Shown here in pieces: positions 35,576 to 44,726 of a stretch of 64,000 bases of DNA; the first letter of the stretch is position 1, and each line of letters opens with the position of its first letter. A program made the position numbers and the translations under genes. This stretch comes from Alkalihalobacillus sp. LMS6 (lineage in GTDB: Bacteria > Bacillota > Bacilli > Bacillales > Bacillaceae_D): positions 802,001 to 866,000 of the forward strand of contig NZ_CP093302.1 in NCBI RefSeq assembly GCF_024362765.1, written 5' to 3'. The notes beneath the pieces were generated by a model. That model had not been told where the DNA came from and did no database searches. It was given only the letters and a program-made list of their open reading frames with translations.

Positions 35576-38500
35576 GTGTGTAGGAAACATTTTTATGCGT
35601 ATGACGGTCTTGATGCTGTATCGGAAACCGATCAAAGTGGGAAAAACGCATCGGCGTCGAAGTATGCGAAAAACGGAAACCTAACAGAAGAAAGCCATGA
35701 ACTCGCAACCGCAGCAAACCTTCTCGCAAATAGTCGATTTGAAGACGGTACAGCAAGCTGGACGCGCATGGACAAGAGCTCAAATGGAACCTATGCCGTT
35801 GACAAGCATTCAGCTGGAAAGTTGGCAGGACCCAATTCATTAAAGCTGACGATGCAATCAGATATAACGGAACATGCTTATCAAGCGGCAACGCAAGTGG
35901 TCGATGCCTTACCAGACGTTTCCTACACCTTGAGCTCGTTAATCAAGACAGACACGGTCAATGCGCGTGCGTTCTTGAATGTAGAAGCACTCGACGCCAG
36001 TGGCAAGAGAATTCAGTGGATTGACAACCGTCACAGTCATCTTGTCGGCAAACAAAACTGGGCAGAGCGGCAGCTTTCGTTTGTCACGCCAGCAAATACC
36101 GCAAAACTACGTGTCTATTTAGAAATTGAAAAGGTAAAACCAACAGCAAGCGGTAGCGCATGGTTTGACCAAGTACAGCTAGAGCGAGCGGAAGTATCAT
36201 CTAGCTTTAATCCAATTCAAAACTCAAGTTTTCTTAACAATTTAACAAGCTGGAGCGGTTCTGGCGGCTCGGTTGATAGCGCTGGATTTGACGACAAGAA
36301 ATCCGTTAAAATTGTGAAAACGTCTGCACAAGATGTTAGCGAGTACAAACAAACGGTTACGTTGAACCAAGCAGCAACCGAAGAAGCGATGGATTTAACG
36401 TTCACGGGCCTTTCAAAGGCAGAGAACGTCAAATCAACGAACTACGGCTTAAAAGCAAAAGTCTTTTATACAGACGGCACGACCGCAGACTTTGGACCAG
36501 CGACGTTCCCAGAAGGAACGAATGACTGGAACCGAACAGCATTAAAGCTAACAAAGAGTAAGCCAATTACGAAGGTAGATGTTTCTTTCTTTATTCAAGG
36601 TAGTGGAACGGCCTGGTTTGACGACATGCGTTTGCTAGAAGGAAACGTCATTAAGAAACAAACGTTTGATAGCCAAGGAAACTACGTCACGAAAGTAGAA
36701 GACGAACTAGGTTTCACGACATCAAGTGTGTTTGACACGTATGGCAACGAGACAGAATCCACCGACGCCCTTGGGAAAAAGAAAATATTCACTTATGATC
36801 TAGCCAATCAATTAAAGCAGCTAAAGCTTGATAACGGCACAAGCATTTCGTACAGCCATGATAAAAACGGCAACATGCTGTCAAAGTCGATTGCGCCATC
36901 ATCAGGTCAAGCGCAAGTCTTTACGTACGAATACGATACAGCTGGTAAGCTCATGAAAACTGTTGGACCGTTTAATGATGTTGTAACAAACCAATACGAT
37001 GCAAACAGCAATCTCATTAAAACAACAACACCGAACGGGCACACAACCGAATTAACGTACGACGGCACAGATCGAATGGCGACGAAAAGCTACAACGGCC
37101 AAATTGCATACCGCTTTACGTATGATAAAAACGGCAACGAGCTTACGGTTAAAGACGAAAAAGCAAACGGAACGAAAGTCCGCACGTTCGATAAAAAAGA
37201 CCGTATGGTTACGCTTGCCGAACGAACAGGAAAGCAAGAATGGAACTACTCAGAGACATCCGATAAACTAAATACGTTCGTGTTCACCCACGGAACTTTC
37301 AAACAAACGAACACGTATGAGTACAACAAAAAAGAACAAAACATTCGCATGAAAGATGGCGACGCGACGTACCATTTTGATTACGATGAAAAAGGTAACG
37401 TTAAAACGTTCTCATCTGGAAACCGCACAGGCGCAAGCTTCACGTATGATCCACGTGGTCTCGTTACCGCCCTGACAGTTGGATCAGAAGTTGGCGCACC
37501 ATTTTTAGAGGAATTCATGACGTACGACGCGAATGGAAACCGTACCTCCATTAAAGATGGTAGCGGGAAGGCAATTTCGTATACGTACGGCGCCCTTGAC
37601 CAGCTCATGAGCGAAACGTTACGCGACGGCACGAAAAACGAATTCACCTATGACGGCTTCGGCAACCGAACGTCAGTCAAAACAACAAAAAATGGGCAAA
37701 CGACAGAAACAAAAGCAAGCTACAATGTCTATAATCAGCTGACAAGCATGGGCAACGAGTCGTTTACGTATGATAAGAACGGCAACCGATTAACAGACGG
37801 CACGTACAGCTACACGTGGGATGCAGCCGATCAAGTGACAGCGGTCACGAAAAAAGGCGAAACGAAACCATTCGTCACGTACACATACGATGAAGACGGA
37901 CGCCGCATTCAAAAAGCGGTTGGTACAACGGTTACCAACTACCATTACGACGGCGACAGCCTCAACGTCCTCTATGAAACGAACGGTTCAAACACCGTGA
38001 CAAAGTCGTACACGTACTCCGACGCAGGTCAACTCGTTGCGATGAAAAAAGGAAGCGTCAAATACTACTACCATTACAACGCCCACGGCGATGTCATTGG
38101 CATTAGTGACAAAGACGGCAACCGACTTGCAACGTATGAGTACGATGCGTGGGGTAACCCACTGAAAGCCGACGAAACCGCATCGGTCAAAGACAACGCA
38201 TACCGCTACGCAGGCTACCAATACGATCATGAAACCGGCATGTACTACCTGATGGCCCGCTACTACGAGCCAAAGCACGGCGTGTTTTTATCCCTAGACC
38301 CAGATCCAGGTGATGAAGACGACATCATTACGCAAAATGGCTATACGTATGCGAATAATAATCCGGTGATGTTAGTTGATCCGGATGGGCATTATGTTTG
38401 GGCTTTAGTAGGTGGAGCTATTGGAGGAATAAGCTCTTATAAAGCAGCGAGAGCAAAAGGTGCCAGAGGTTGGAAATTAGTAGGCGCAACAGCTGGCGGT

Positions 38501-38839
38501 GCTGCGCTCGGTGCTGTAGGTGGGGTTGGATTAAAAGCAGCAAAAGGTTGGTACAACACTGCGCGTCATTGGAATAGGGGAACGTTCAAAACTAGTAGAA
38601 GTTCATTAAACTATCACCACCGCAAACATGTTGTTAAGAATAATAGATCTTATAGTAAAAAGAGATATACTGATATGTCTAGAGCTTTTTATAGATCTAA
38701 TAAAGATAGAAGAGAACCCGTAGTGTTATCCAATAAGAAAAAAGGATATAAAATAAAAAATGGAGCAAAAGGAGGTTATTATTTGAGAAACGGAAAAACT
38801 GTAACCTTTTGGAATAACAAATGGAGGAAGAGAAGATAG
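35576..38839 (+). pseudogene. Headless RHS/YD-repeat (WapA-like) toxin gene with putative RNase tip
   Basis: Open frame of 1087 codons that begins inside an RHS protein directly after a terminator. It has no ribosome binding site, signal peptide or N-terminal region. Residues about 40-365 contain two carbohydrate-binding-like repeats (each ending AWFDQVQL or AWFDDMRL), 380-880 YD repeats, and 885-940 the RHS-associated core ending NNPVMLVDPDGH. After a Gly/Ala-rich linker, the tip (about 1005-1087) contains LNYHHRKHV and Y-T/S-rich segments recalling BECR-fold ribonucleases; that call is weak. Full-length relatives exceed 2000 residues. Probably untranslated as it stands, a donor of sequence for recombination. 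Confidence 0.8.
38280..38393 (+). repeat. RHS-core tail direct repeat, copy 1
   Basis: 114 bp encoding the end of the RHS core (SLDPDPGDEDDII to LVDPDGH). Copy 2 is at 39312-39425, same length with 3 visible differences. The homology ends exactly where the toxin tips diverge. Confidence 0.95.
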
Positions 38840-38850
38840 ACTGGAGGAAT

Positions 38851-39230
38851 ATGTTGTCTAAATTTAAATCATTTGATAAAAAAAAATAAAGTATAGGTTA
38901 TTAGGCTTAGATAAGTTGTTAAAAGATCTTCCTTATCCTTCAGAAATTCAGTATATAGAAAGAGAAACTAATTATGATGAAGGAGATTTTTATCTTTGTT
39001 CCGCATTGGTTGTAGGTAGTATGGATTATATACTGTCCGGAAGAAGAGTTCCTAAAAAGCAAATGGATTCTTTAGTAAATTGTAGCTTTCTTCAAGAAAT
39101 GTTAGAGGTGTCTTCTAAGAACAACTTTGTTGAACTTAATTATTATCTATTATTACTTGAAGAATCAAGGAATTTAATGATAGATGTTTCTAAAAATAAG
39201 CAAAAACCTAGAATGGGATTTGAAAATTAA
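38851..39230 (+). pseudogene. Immunity gene 1, frameshifted in an A9 tract
   Basis: ATG 38851 has an excellent TGGAGGA site at 38842-38848, but the frame (MLSKFKSFDKKK) stops at 38887 just after a run of nine A (38878-38886). One extra A would continue it as IKYRLLGLDKLLKDLPYPSE and onwards through the open frame to 39230, giving about 126 residues. The position right after the first toxin tip is that of its cognate immunity. Reads as a broken gene, a phase-variable gene or one rescued by polymerase slippage on the A tract; a sequencing error is possible. Confidence 0.7.
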
Positions 39231-39311
39231 AAAATAATTGAACTGTATTTCATTTGTAAGTTATTTCTAACAAGTGGAATGCAGTTTCTTTAACCCAGTT
39301 CGAAGAAACCA

Positions 39312-39425
39312 GCGTGTTCTTATCCCTAGACCCAGATCCAGGCGATGAAGACGACATCATTACGCAAAATGGCTATACGTATGCGAATAATAATCCGGTG
39401 ATGTTAGTTGATCCGGACGGGCATT
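39312..39425 (+). repeat. RHS-core tail direct repeat, copy 2
   Basis: Near-identical to 38280-38393. It forms the 5' end of the orphan toxin tip and gives the homology needed to exchange tips with the main RHS gene. Confidence 0.95.
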
Positions 39426-39901
39426 GGGTATGGCTTGCAGTAAACGCAGGATTTGCGGCATACGATGGATACAAAGCGTATAAAGCAGGTAAGGGCTGGA
39501 AAGGCGTTGCTTGGGCAGCCGCATCCAACTTCGGACCAGGAAAAGTATTCAAAGGTGCGAAAAAGGCGTTAGGGTTTGCGAAGAAAGCAGGAAAAAAGAA
39601 AAAAATTAAGAATAGTGGTTATTACTCTCAAGTAAAGAGTAATAATTTATCTCCAAGAGGCGCTGGAAAAAGGGGAGCTTTTAGGGAAGCGAAAAGAAGG
39701 AGTGGGATACCGGTAAGTTCACAGCCCACTAAAGTTACTGGAGCTAGAGACAAAAGAGGGAACCATATGCCTGGTAAAACTTATCATTTTGGGAAAAAGA
39801 AAATTTTATGGCACCCTGCGGGACATTATTATGGAGTTGGCTCAAAACAAAATAGGGGAAGGCATTTTAACGATTCAAAGAAAAATCATTACAATTACTA
39901 A
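39314..39901 (+). pseudogene. Orphan RHS toxin-tip cassette, HNH/endonuclease VII-like toxin
   Basis: An open frame of 195 codons beginning with the RHS core tail (38 residues), then an Ala/Gly/Lys-rich linker (WVWLAVNAGFAAYDGYKAYK) and a C-terminal toxin domain of about 95 residues with GAFREAKRRSGIPVSSQPTK, a HPAGHYYG motif and GRHFN. This layout recalls the HNH/endonuclease VII-fold toxins of RHS proteins (GH...HFN signature), probably a DNase. It has no start signal of its own. It is a silent alternative tip, with its immunity gene after it. Confidence 0.75.
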
Positions 39902-39904
39902 ACA

Positions 39905-39936
39905 ATAGTAAGTAAGCTATCTAGCTTACTTACTAT
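39905..39936 (+). terminator. Perfect hairpin between toxin tip 2 and its immunity gene
   Basis: A 15-bp perfect inverted repeat (ATAGTAAGTAAGCTA / TAGCTTACTTACTAT) with only 2 bases between arms, straight after the toxin stop. There is no long T tail (AATTTAA follows), so termination, attenuation or a processing role are all possible. Confidence 0.5.
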
Positions 39937-39953
39937 AATTTAAGGCGGTAGCA

Positions 39954-40781
39954 ATGAAAATATGGACAGAATTTCGGGATCGTATATTTAAAAGCGATGT
40001 TTATGTTTTAGGGAATAAGATTTTTACTGAGGAAGATTTTCACGATTATTTAAATGAGGCGGAACAAGTCTTATCAAAGTTTACAAAGGGTTATTCTCTA
40101 TATGTCATTGTGGACTTAGAAATCGACCGGCCAACAAAAGTTCAGCAAAGAAAAACTATATGGGCATCAATAGAAGATGATTTGGAGCGTTTCATTGATT
40201 CTAAAGGTGAAAGTCATTCAACCCTAATTAATGATACGCTTTATTTACGCGGTGTGTTCACTTTTGAAGATTTTTCTTTAATGGATCAGTTAGACTTTAT
40301 TTTTTCCGACGTCCACACTTACACATTACTTTTCTCTAGAGATCCTTTACATAAAGTTGATACGGACTTAAAAAGACAAATGAGCTGCTTGAAAGATTGC
40401 TGTGGTAAGAAATTACCTTCTGGAGATGAATTAACTCTCACTGCCATCACCTATGAAGATGAGTATGATCTAAAGTTAACCTTTGGTCATAACGTACAAG
40501 TTGAAGTAGATAGCTTAATAAGACAAACGGATTCGGAACAAATATTTAATATATTGTTAAGAAGTGATCTATATCAAGCTGGAGATGCAATTTCTGTAAA
40601 CATGATTAAAGGTATAGATTCTATAAATAACTTTCTTTTTCTTAGAGAGGAAGAACGATATATGTATGTTGTTGATATGGCTTCAGAGGATTATGAATGC
40701 TATCGCTTGGAAAAAGAGCATATTTTTGATGAATGGGAATTTGTGGGGAGTTTAAATGAATTTATAAAGAAACAAAACTAA
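39954..40781 (+). CDS. Probable immunity protein for toxin tip 2
   Basis: A 275-residue soluble, acidic protein with no recognised domain. AAGGCGG precedes ATG 39954. It follows the HNH-type tip by about 50 bases, which is the standard location of a cognate immunity gene, and this is the only basis for the functional call. Internal segments such as RGVFTFEDFSLMDQLDFIFS and MYVVDMASEDYECYRLEKEH suggest a two-part alpha/beta protein. Intact frame, unlike several neighbours. Confidence 0.6.
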   Translation: MKIWTEFRDRIFKSDVYVLGNKIFTEEDFHDYLNEAEQVLSKFTKGYSLYVIVDLEIDRPTKVQQRKTIWASIEDDLERFIDSKGESHSTLINDTLYLRGVFTFEDFSLMDQLDFIFSDVHTYTLLFSRDPLHKVDTDLKRQMSCLKDCCGKKLPSGDELTLTAITYEDEYDLKLTFGHNVQVEVDSLIRQTDSEQIFNILLRSDLYQAGDAISVNMIKGIDSINNFLFLREEERYMYVVDMASEDYECYRLEKEHIFDEWEFVGSLNEFIKKQN

Positions 40782-40920
40782 CCTAAGAAAATTCTTACCA
40801 TTAAAGCATTTAGAAGAACTGATAATACATTTGTTTCCATCAAAGGATTACGAGACATTTTCAAACATATGTGGTTGGCGCTAAAATCGTCTCATTAAAT
40901 AAGCGATATGAAGTTACAAA

Positions 40921-40945
40921 GTCCGCATGAACGTGCGGGCTTTTG
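40921..40945 (+). terminator. Probable terminator
   Basis: GTCCGCA / TGCGGGC stem (one G.T pair), 6-base loop and short T run, ending the second toxin/immunity cassette. Confidence 0.6.
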
Positions 40946-40964
40946 TTAATTAAGGTGTTTTTTC

Positions 40965-41227
40965 ACGTACGGCGCCCTTGACCAGCTCATGAGCGAAACG
41001 TTACGCGACGGCACGTACAGCTACACGTGGGATGCAGCCGATCAAGTGACAGCGGTCACGAAAAAAGGCGAAACCAAGCCATTCGTCACGTACACATACG
41101 ATGAAGACGGACGACGAATCCAAAAAGCGGTTGGTACAACGGTTACCAACTACCAATACGACGGTGATAGCCTCAACGTCCTTTATGAAACAAACGGGTC
41201 AAACGCCGTGACAAAGTCGTACACGTA
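40965..41227 (+). pseudogene. RHS-core fragment with internal 171-bp deletion
   Basis: 263 bp that closely match 37583-38016 of the main RHS gene but lack 171 bp. The deletion falls between two copies of GACGGCACG (37625-37633 and 37796-37804 in the intact copy), so it likely arose by slippage or recombination. The homology ends abruptly and the frame stops at once. With the terminator before it and no gene of its own, this fills the gap between the immunity gene and the SUKH-like gene. Confidence 0.9.
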
Positions 41228-41354
41228 ATGGCTATGGGAAAAACAATCCGCTGACGTAAGTGAACTTGGATGCTTTGTTAGAGCAGGTTTTCAAAGTAGG
41301 AAAGGAACATTATGAAAATCGTATGTTTATTGATTTTTCATAAGGATGAGTCGT

Positions 41355-41606
41355 ATGAATAAAAAGTTGAAAAAGCAACTAGATCGAATTATAGGTAGTG
41401 AAGACTACGAGTTAAATGAAGGAGCAACAATTGAACAAATCCATGCTTGGGAAGAATGTCATAAACGCTCTTTACCAGAAACGTATAAAGAACTTCTCTT
41501 GACAGGGAACGGTGGAGATTTGGATGGTCTCATACTAGCAGAATTATACGATGAACATAAAGCGTATAACCCAGAAAAAGATCTTTACATTGAGCCTGTT
41601 GTTTAT
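41355..41606 (+). pseudogene. SMI1/KNR4 (SUKH)-like immunity gene, 5' part
   Basis: Encodes about 84 residues with the SUKH pattern: GATIEQIHAWEECHKRSLPE followed by TYKELLLTGNGG near the N-terminus, then LILAELY and the edge strand YIEPVVY. AAGGATGAG lies before ATG 41355 (ATG 41346 is an alternative). The gene is interrupted by the IS21-like element and continues at 43966. SUKH proteins neutralise diverse toxin tips. Confidence 0.8.
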
Positions 41607-41751
41607 TGCAATATAGAAGTGCAGACCTTTGCAACAGAAAAATGCAGAGTCCTGCACTTATTTTAATAAGGGCATAAAAAAAGACTTGCCAGTCACCCCA
41701 AGTCCCTCTAACGTAATTGGTGTCGAATCAATTCACGGAGGTAACGGAAGG

Positions 41752-43176
41752 ATGCTAGCAATGTCTGATATTAATTGTATCAAAAATTTGAGAAACAACA
41801 AAGGTCTATCAATCTCCCAAATACAGAAAATATTAGGGGTTAACTGGCGTACCGCAAAGAAATATGCAGATGAGGACCAGATTCCTAAAGATACATTAAT
41901 GCCTAGAAAAGGAATGATGTATGAGGAAGAATGGGGAGAAATGGTCGCAGATTGGTTGTTTGAAGATCAACGATTAAAACGAAAATCTAGAAGGACAAAT
42001 AAAGAGCTACATAACGAATTGATGAAATATGGGTTTACCGGATCCTATCGAACAGTATGCAATTTTATAAAAGAGTGGAAGAACAGCCATCAAGAAGAAA
42101 AGGATAAAGGACATGAAAGGTTAACGCACCCTCCGGGTGAGGCACAGGTGGACTTTGGAGTAATGGAAGCAGTTCAAGACGGGGACTTAGTAGATGTTCG
42201 AGCACTGATCATGTCTATGCCTTATAGCAACACTGGCTTTGCCGTACCTCTGCCATCTGAGAATCAAGAATGTTTTTTGTATGGATTGCAGCAGCTGTTT
42301 ATTCAAGCAGGTGGAGTGCCAAAATCAATAAGAATTGATAACTTAACTCCTGCAGTAAAACAAACCCGATCAAAAATGGAAGAAGCAAAACTAACAGATG
42401 AATTTATGCAATTTCAGAATCATTTTGGATTTGAAGTTCAGGTTTGTAATCCGAGAAGTGGCCATGAGAAAGGGAATGTAGAAAATAAGGTGGGCTATAT
42501 TCGATACAACTTTTTCACCAAGGCACCAGTGATGAGCAGCTTTGAAGATCTAACCTTGAAGTTAAAGGAGCAACTGCATGAAGATCGTAAAAGGCTGCAC
42601 TATGAGAAAGAAGTTCTAATCCAGGAGTTATGGGAGCAAGAAACCAAGTACTTACTAGCTATGCCCGCAAGGGCATACCCAGTATTCAAAAAAGACTTGG
42701 CAAAGGTAAATAAGTACAATGAAGTGAAAATTGACAACTCCCTTATACATGTCCCGCGTGCTTATAACTACAGTCAATTACACTTAATTCTTAGCTGGGA
42801 GCAATATAAAGTTGTTTCACCAGACGGTGAAATTCTGTTGGAGGACTTCCGTCCTTACATGAACAAGCGAAAAGCACTCCCGTGGCAATCCATTATAAAA
42901 ACATGGATTCATAAACCAAGGGTTCTAAACTATTCGCGATATTGTGACTACCTTCCTGGGAGAGTAAAGGAATTTCTACTAACGGACAACCTGCTTATTC
43001 GTCGTAAACGTTTAGAATCCCTCTCTACCCTGTTAGTTACTTACGATATGAAACGAATCAATGAAGAGTTTTATGACTTGATTGAGAAAGAACGTTTAAA
43101 CGGCGATAGCAATCCTTATGAAGTGGATTGGAATCAATATGATGCCCTCACTCCAATTGAGGAGGTGGGCAAATGA
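41752..43176 (+). CDS. istA: IS21 transposase IstA
   Basis: 474-residue DDE transposase. The N-terminus has a helix-turn-helix (KGLSISQIQKILGVNWRTAK), the core has the catalytic acids in GEAQVDFG, IRIDNLTP and GHEKGNVENKVGY. GGAGGT at 41737-41742 supports ATG 41752; the frame is open further upstream but only into the IS end. It overlaps istB by 4 bases (ATGA), the normal coupling. Appears intact, so the element may be active. Confidence 0.95.
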   Translation: MLAMSDINCIKNLRNNKGLSISQIQKILGVNWRTAKKYADEDQIPKDTLMPRKGMMYEEEWGEMVADWLFEDQRLKRKSRRTNKELHNELMKYGFTGSYRTVCNFIKEWKNSHQEEKDKGHERLTHPPGEAQVDFGVMEAVQDGDLVDVRALIMSMPYSNTGFAVPLPSENQECFLYGLQQLFIQAGGVPKSIRIDNLTPAVKQTRSKMEEAKLTDEFMQFQNHFGFEVQVCNPRSGHEKGNVENKVGYIRYNFFTKAPVMSSFEDLTLKLKEQLHEDRKRLHYEKEVLIQELWEQETKYLLAMPARAYPVFKKDLAKVNKYNEVKIDNSLIHVPRAYNYSQLHLILSWEQYKVVSPDGEILLEDFRPYMNKRKALPWQSIIKTWIHKPRVLNYSRYCDYLPGRVKEFLLTDNLLIRRKRLESLSTLLVTYDMKRINEEFYDLIEKERLNGDSNPYEVDWNQYDALTPIEEVGK

Positions 43177-43898
43177 GTGATCAGTTACGAAGTAAGTGCA
43201 AGACTTTGCGTTTGGCTTACATAGCAGAAATTTATGATCAAATTCCCTTCGAGAATAAGGAGCAATATCTTAATGACTTATTTGACGAAGAACATAAGTT
43301 AAGAGAACAAACAAAATCTATCAGATTAATAAAAAAGGCCAAGTTTTTGGATAAGAAAAATCTTCATACCTATGAATGGACAGAACAAATTCGGTTTCCA
43401 CCTCATACGTCTAAAGAGGAAATATGCAGTTTGAGTTTTATTGAAAAAGGAGAAAACGTTGTATTGGTAGGGTCTCCAGGAACTGGGAAAACCCATCTAG
43501 CGACGGGATTGGGAAGGAAAGCGTGTGAAAATGGCTATGAAGTCCGTTTTTACCGTGTAGCTCATTTAGTAGAAGAATTGGAGCAAGCCTTAAGGTTGAA
43601 TAAGCTCTCAGCATTTCGTAAGAAATTGGAGAAGGTAGATTTAATCATCCTGGATGAAATGGGCTACCTGCCGTTTAGTAAAGAGGGCTCTGAGCTACTA
43701 TTCCAACTTATCTCTGAATTCTATGAGCAGAAGAGTTTAATCATCACGTCAAATTTAGAGTTCAGTCAATGGAACAGAATATTTGTAGACTCGAGATTGA
43801 CCGCTGCATTGGTGGATCGGCTGATTCACCATGCCCATATCATCTCTTATCAAGGAGAGAGTTACCGCTTAACAAATGCATTATCTAAAAGAAAATAA
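43173..43898 (+). CDS. istB: IS21 transposition helper ATPase IstB
   Basis: 241-residue AAA+ ATPase of the DnaC/IstB type. Walker A is VGSPGTGKTH near residue 96, Walker B is LIILDEMGYLPF near 152, and the sensor region has IITSNLEFSQW near 192 with an arginine-rich SRLTAALVDRLIHHAH C-terminal segment. It assembles on target DNA and activates IstA. Intact. Confidence 0.96.
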   Translation: MSDQLRSKCKTLRLAYIAEIYDQIPFENKEQYLNDLFDEEHKLREQTKSIRLIKKAKFLDKKNLHTYEWTEQIRFPPHTSKEEICSLSFIEKGENVVLVGSPGTGKTHLATGLGRKACENGYEVRFYRVAHLVEELEQALRLNKLSAFRKKLEKVDLIILDEMGYLPFSKEGSELLFQLISEFYEQKSLIITSNLEFSQWNRIFVDSRLTAALVDRLIHHAHIISYQGESYRLTNALSKRK

Positions 43899-43965
43899 AG
43901 AGAAGTATTCTGGGTGACAAACCTCTGCACTTTTCTTTGCATTTTCCTGCACTTTTCTATTGCAA

Positions 43966-44187
43966 AATACACCTGTCATAAAGACCATGTATGCAGAAGT
44001 AACAAAGGATAAGCATCTGATAATTCTAGCATTCGAATCATTTGGAGATATGTATTTCCCTCACGTTGAAAATGGGTTCGTATACCATTGGTCTCATGAG
44101 ACCAATAAAGTGGAGAAGAGATGGAAAGGCATAGAAAGTTTCTTAAAAACGTACCTCGACGAAGACGAAGTAAAGCTGTTTTTTTAA
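43966..44187 (+). pseudogene. SUKH-like immunity gene, 3' part
   Basis: Continues the interrupted SUKH protein with TPVIKTMYAEVTKDKHLIIL, GDMYFPHVENGFVYHW and a C-terminal helix, about 74 residues. The frame here is not the one reached by joining the two borders over the shared TATTGCAA, so the gene either had a prior indel or the insertion changed bases at the junction. Confidence 0.75.
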
Positions 44188-44218
44188 AATATTGTTTATA
44201 GTACGCGCCTGCATAAAT

Positions 44219-44644
44219 ATGCGAAACGAAAGCGAAGTGATGAAGCTAGTGCAAGTTTTTAAAGAGGTAGAATTTGATCAATCTTTACAACGTACGTTGA
44301 CAAGATTGGTAGAGGATACACGAACGATCCTACCAGAAATAGAACAGAAATGGAAAAAGAAATATGATCAATTAGGGTTTCATTTAGAATTTGAACTAGA
44401 CTCAATGGAGGAAGAAAAATGGTTTGATAAAGGAGCCGTATTTGATGTTGTCATCTACATGTATAAACATAATTCAAGAAAAAGTCACCCCATGTTAGTG
44501 GAAATCTGGGAAGTCAATCAATGGTGGTTTAAAAAGAAAGGTGAACTCACCTATCAATCTAAGGAGGAGATAGAAGAAGCGATTCATTTCTTGTTAGAAA
44601 ATGTTTTTGAGGATTTTGAAGAGAGAATACATAAAAAACCTTGA
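44219..44644 (+). CDS. Small immunity-like protein, paralogue of 48173-48547
   Basis: About 141 residues, soluble and charged, no known domain recognised. The segment WFDKGAVFDVVIYMY ... IWEVNQWWFKKKGELTY parallels WFDNDSELTIQIALM ... IWTIERKWFKPKGLLDF in the gene at 48173, so the two are related. Start uncertain (ATG 44219 or 44240; neither has a strong ribosome binding site). It lies in the immunity array right after the split SUKH gene. Confidence 0.5.
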   Translation: MRNESEVMKLVQVFKEVEFDQSLQRTLTRLVEDTRTILPEIEQKWKKKYDQLGFHLEFELDSMEEEKWFDKGAVFDVVIYMYKHNSRKSHPMLVEIWEVNQWWFKKKGELTYQSKEEIEEAIHFLLENVFEDFEERIHKKP

Positions 44645-44726
44645 ATAAAATGGTATGGAGTTGAGAATCATCCTCAAAAATCAGGGATATTCTTTTTGAT
44701 AGTTTAAAAGAAAGGGGCTTACCATT

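Larger units (their letters stand above)
41607..43964 (+). mobile_element. IS21-family insertion sequence
   Basis: About 2.36 kb with istA and istB. The ends form an 18-bp inverted repeat, TGCAATATAGAAGTGCAG on the left and TGCAATAGAAAAGTGCAG on the right strand, with further GTGCAG/ATGCA repeats inside each end as is usual in this family. TATTGCAA occurs at both borders (41604-41611, 43958-43965) and could be an 8-bp target duplication, but it overlaps the palindromic end, so the exact borders are uncertain by several bases. Confidence 0.9.

Noticed and set aside
36800-38100. Possible CRISPR-like regular repeats in the RHS region
   Set aside because: The periodicity comes from coding YD repeats (TYDxxGN-type), not from identical repeats with unique spacers.
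35576-38839. Functional secreted RHS toxin
   Set aside because: No signal peptide, no N-terminal domain, no ribosome binding site, and the frame opens at the end of a strong terminator.
40989-41228. 79-residue RHS-like open frame as a gene
   Set aside because: It is a fragment of RHS core with a deletion and no start signal; treated as a relic.
41604-43965. TATTGCAA as a certain 8-bp target duplication of the IS21 element
   Set aside because: The sequence is part of a palindrome that also makes up the terminal inverted repeat, and joining across it does not restore the interrupted reading frame.
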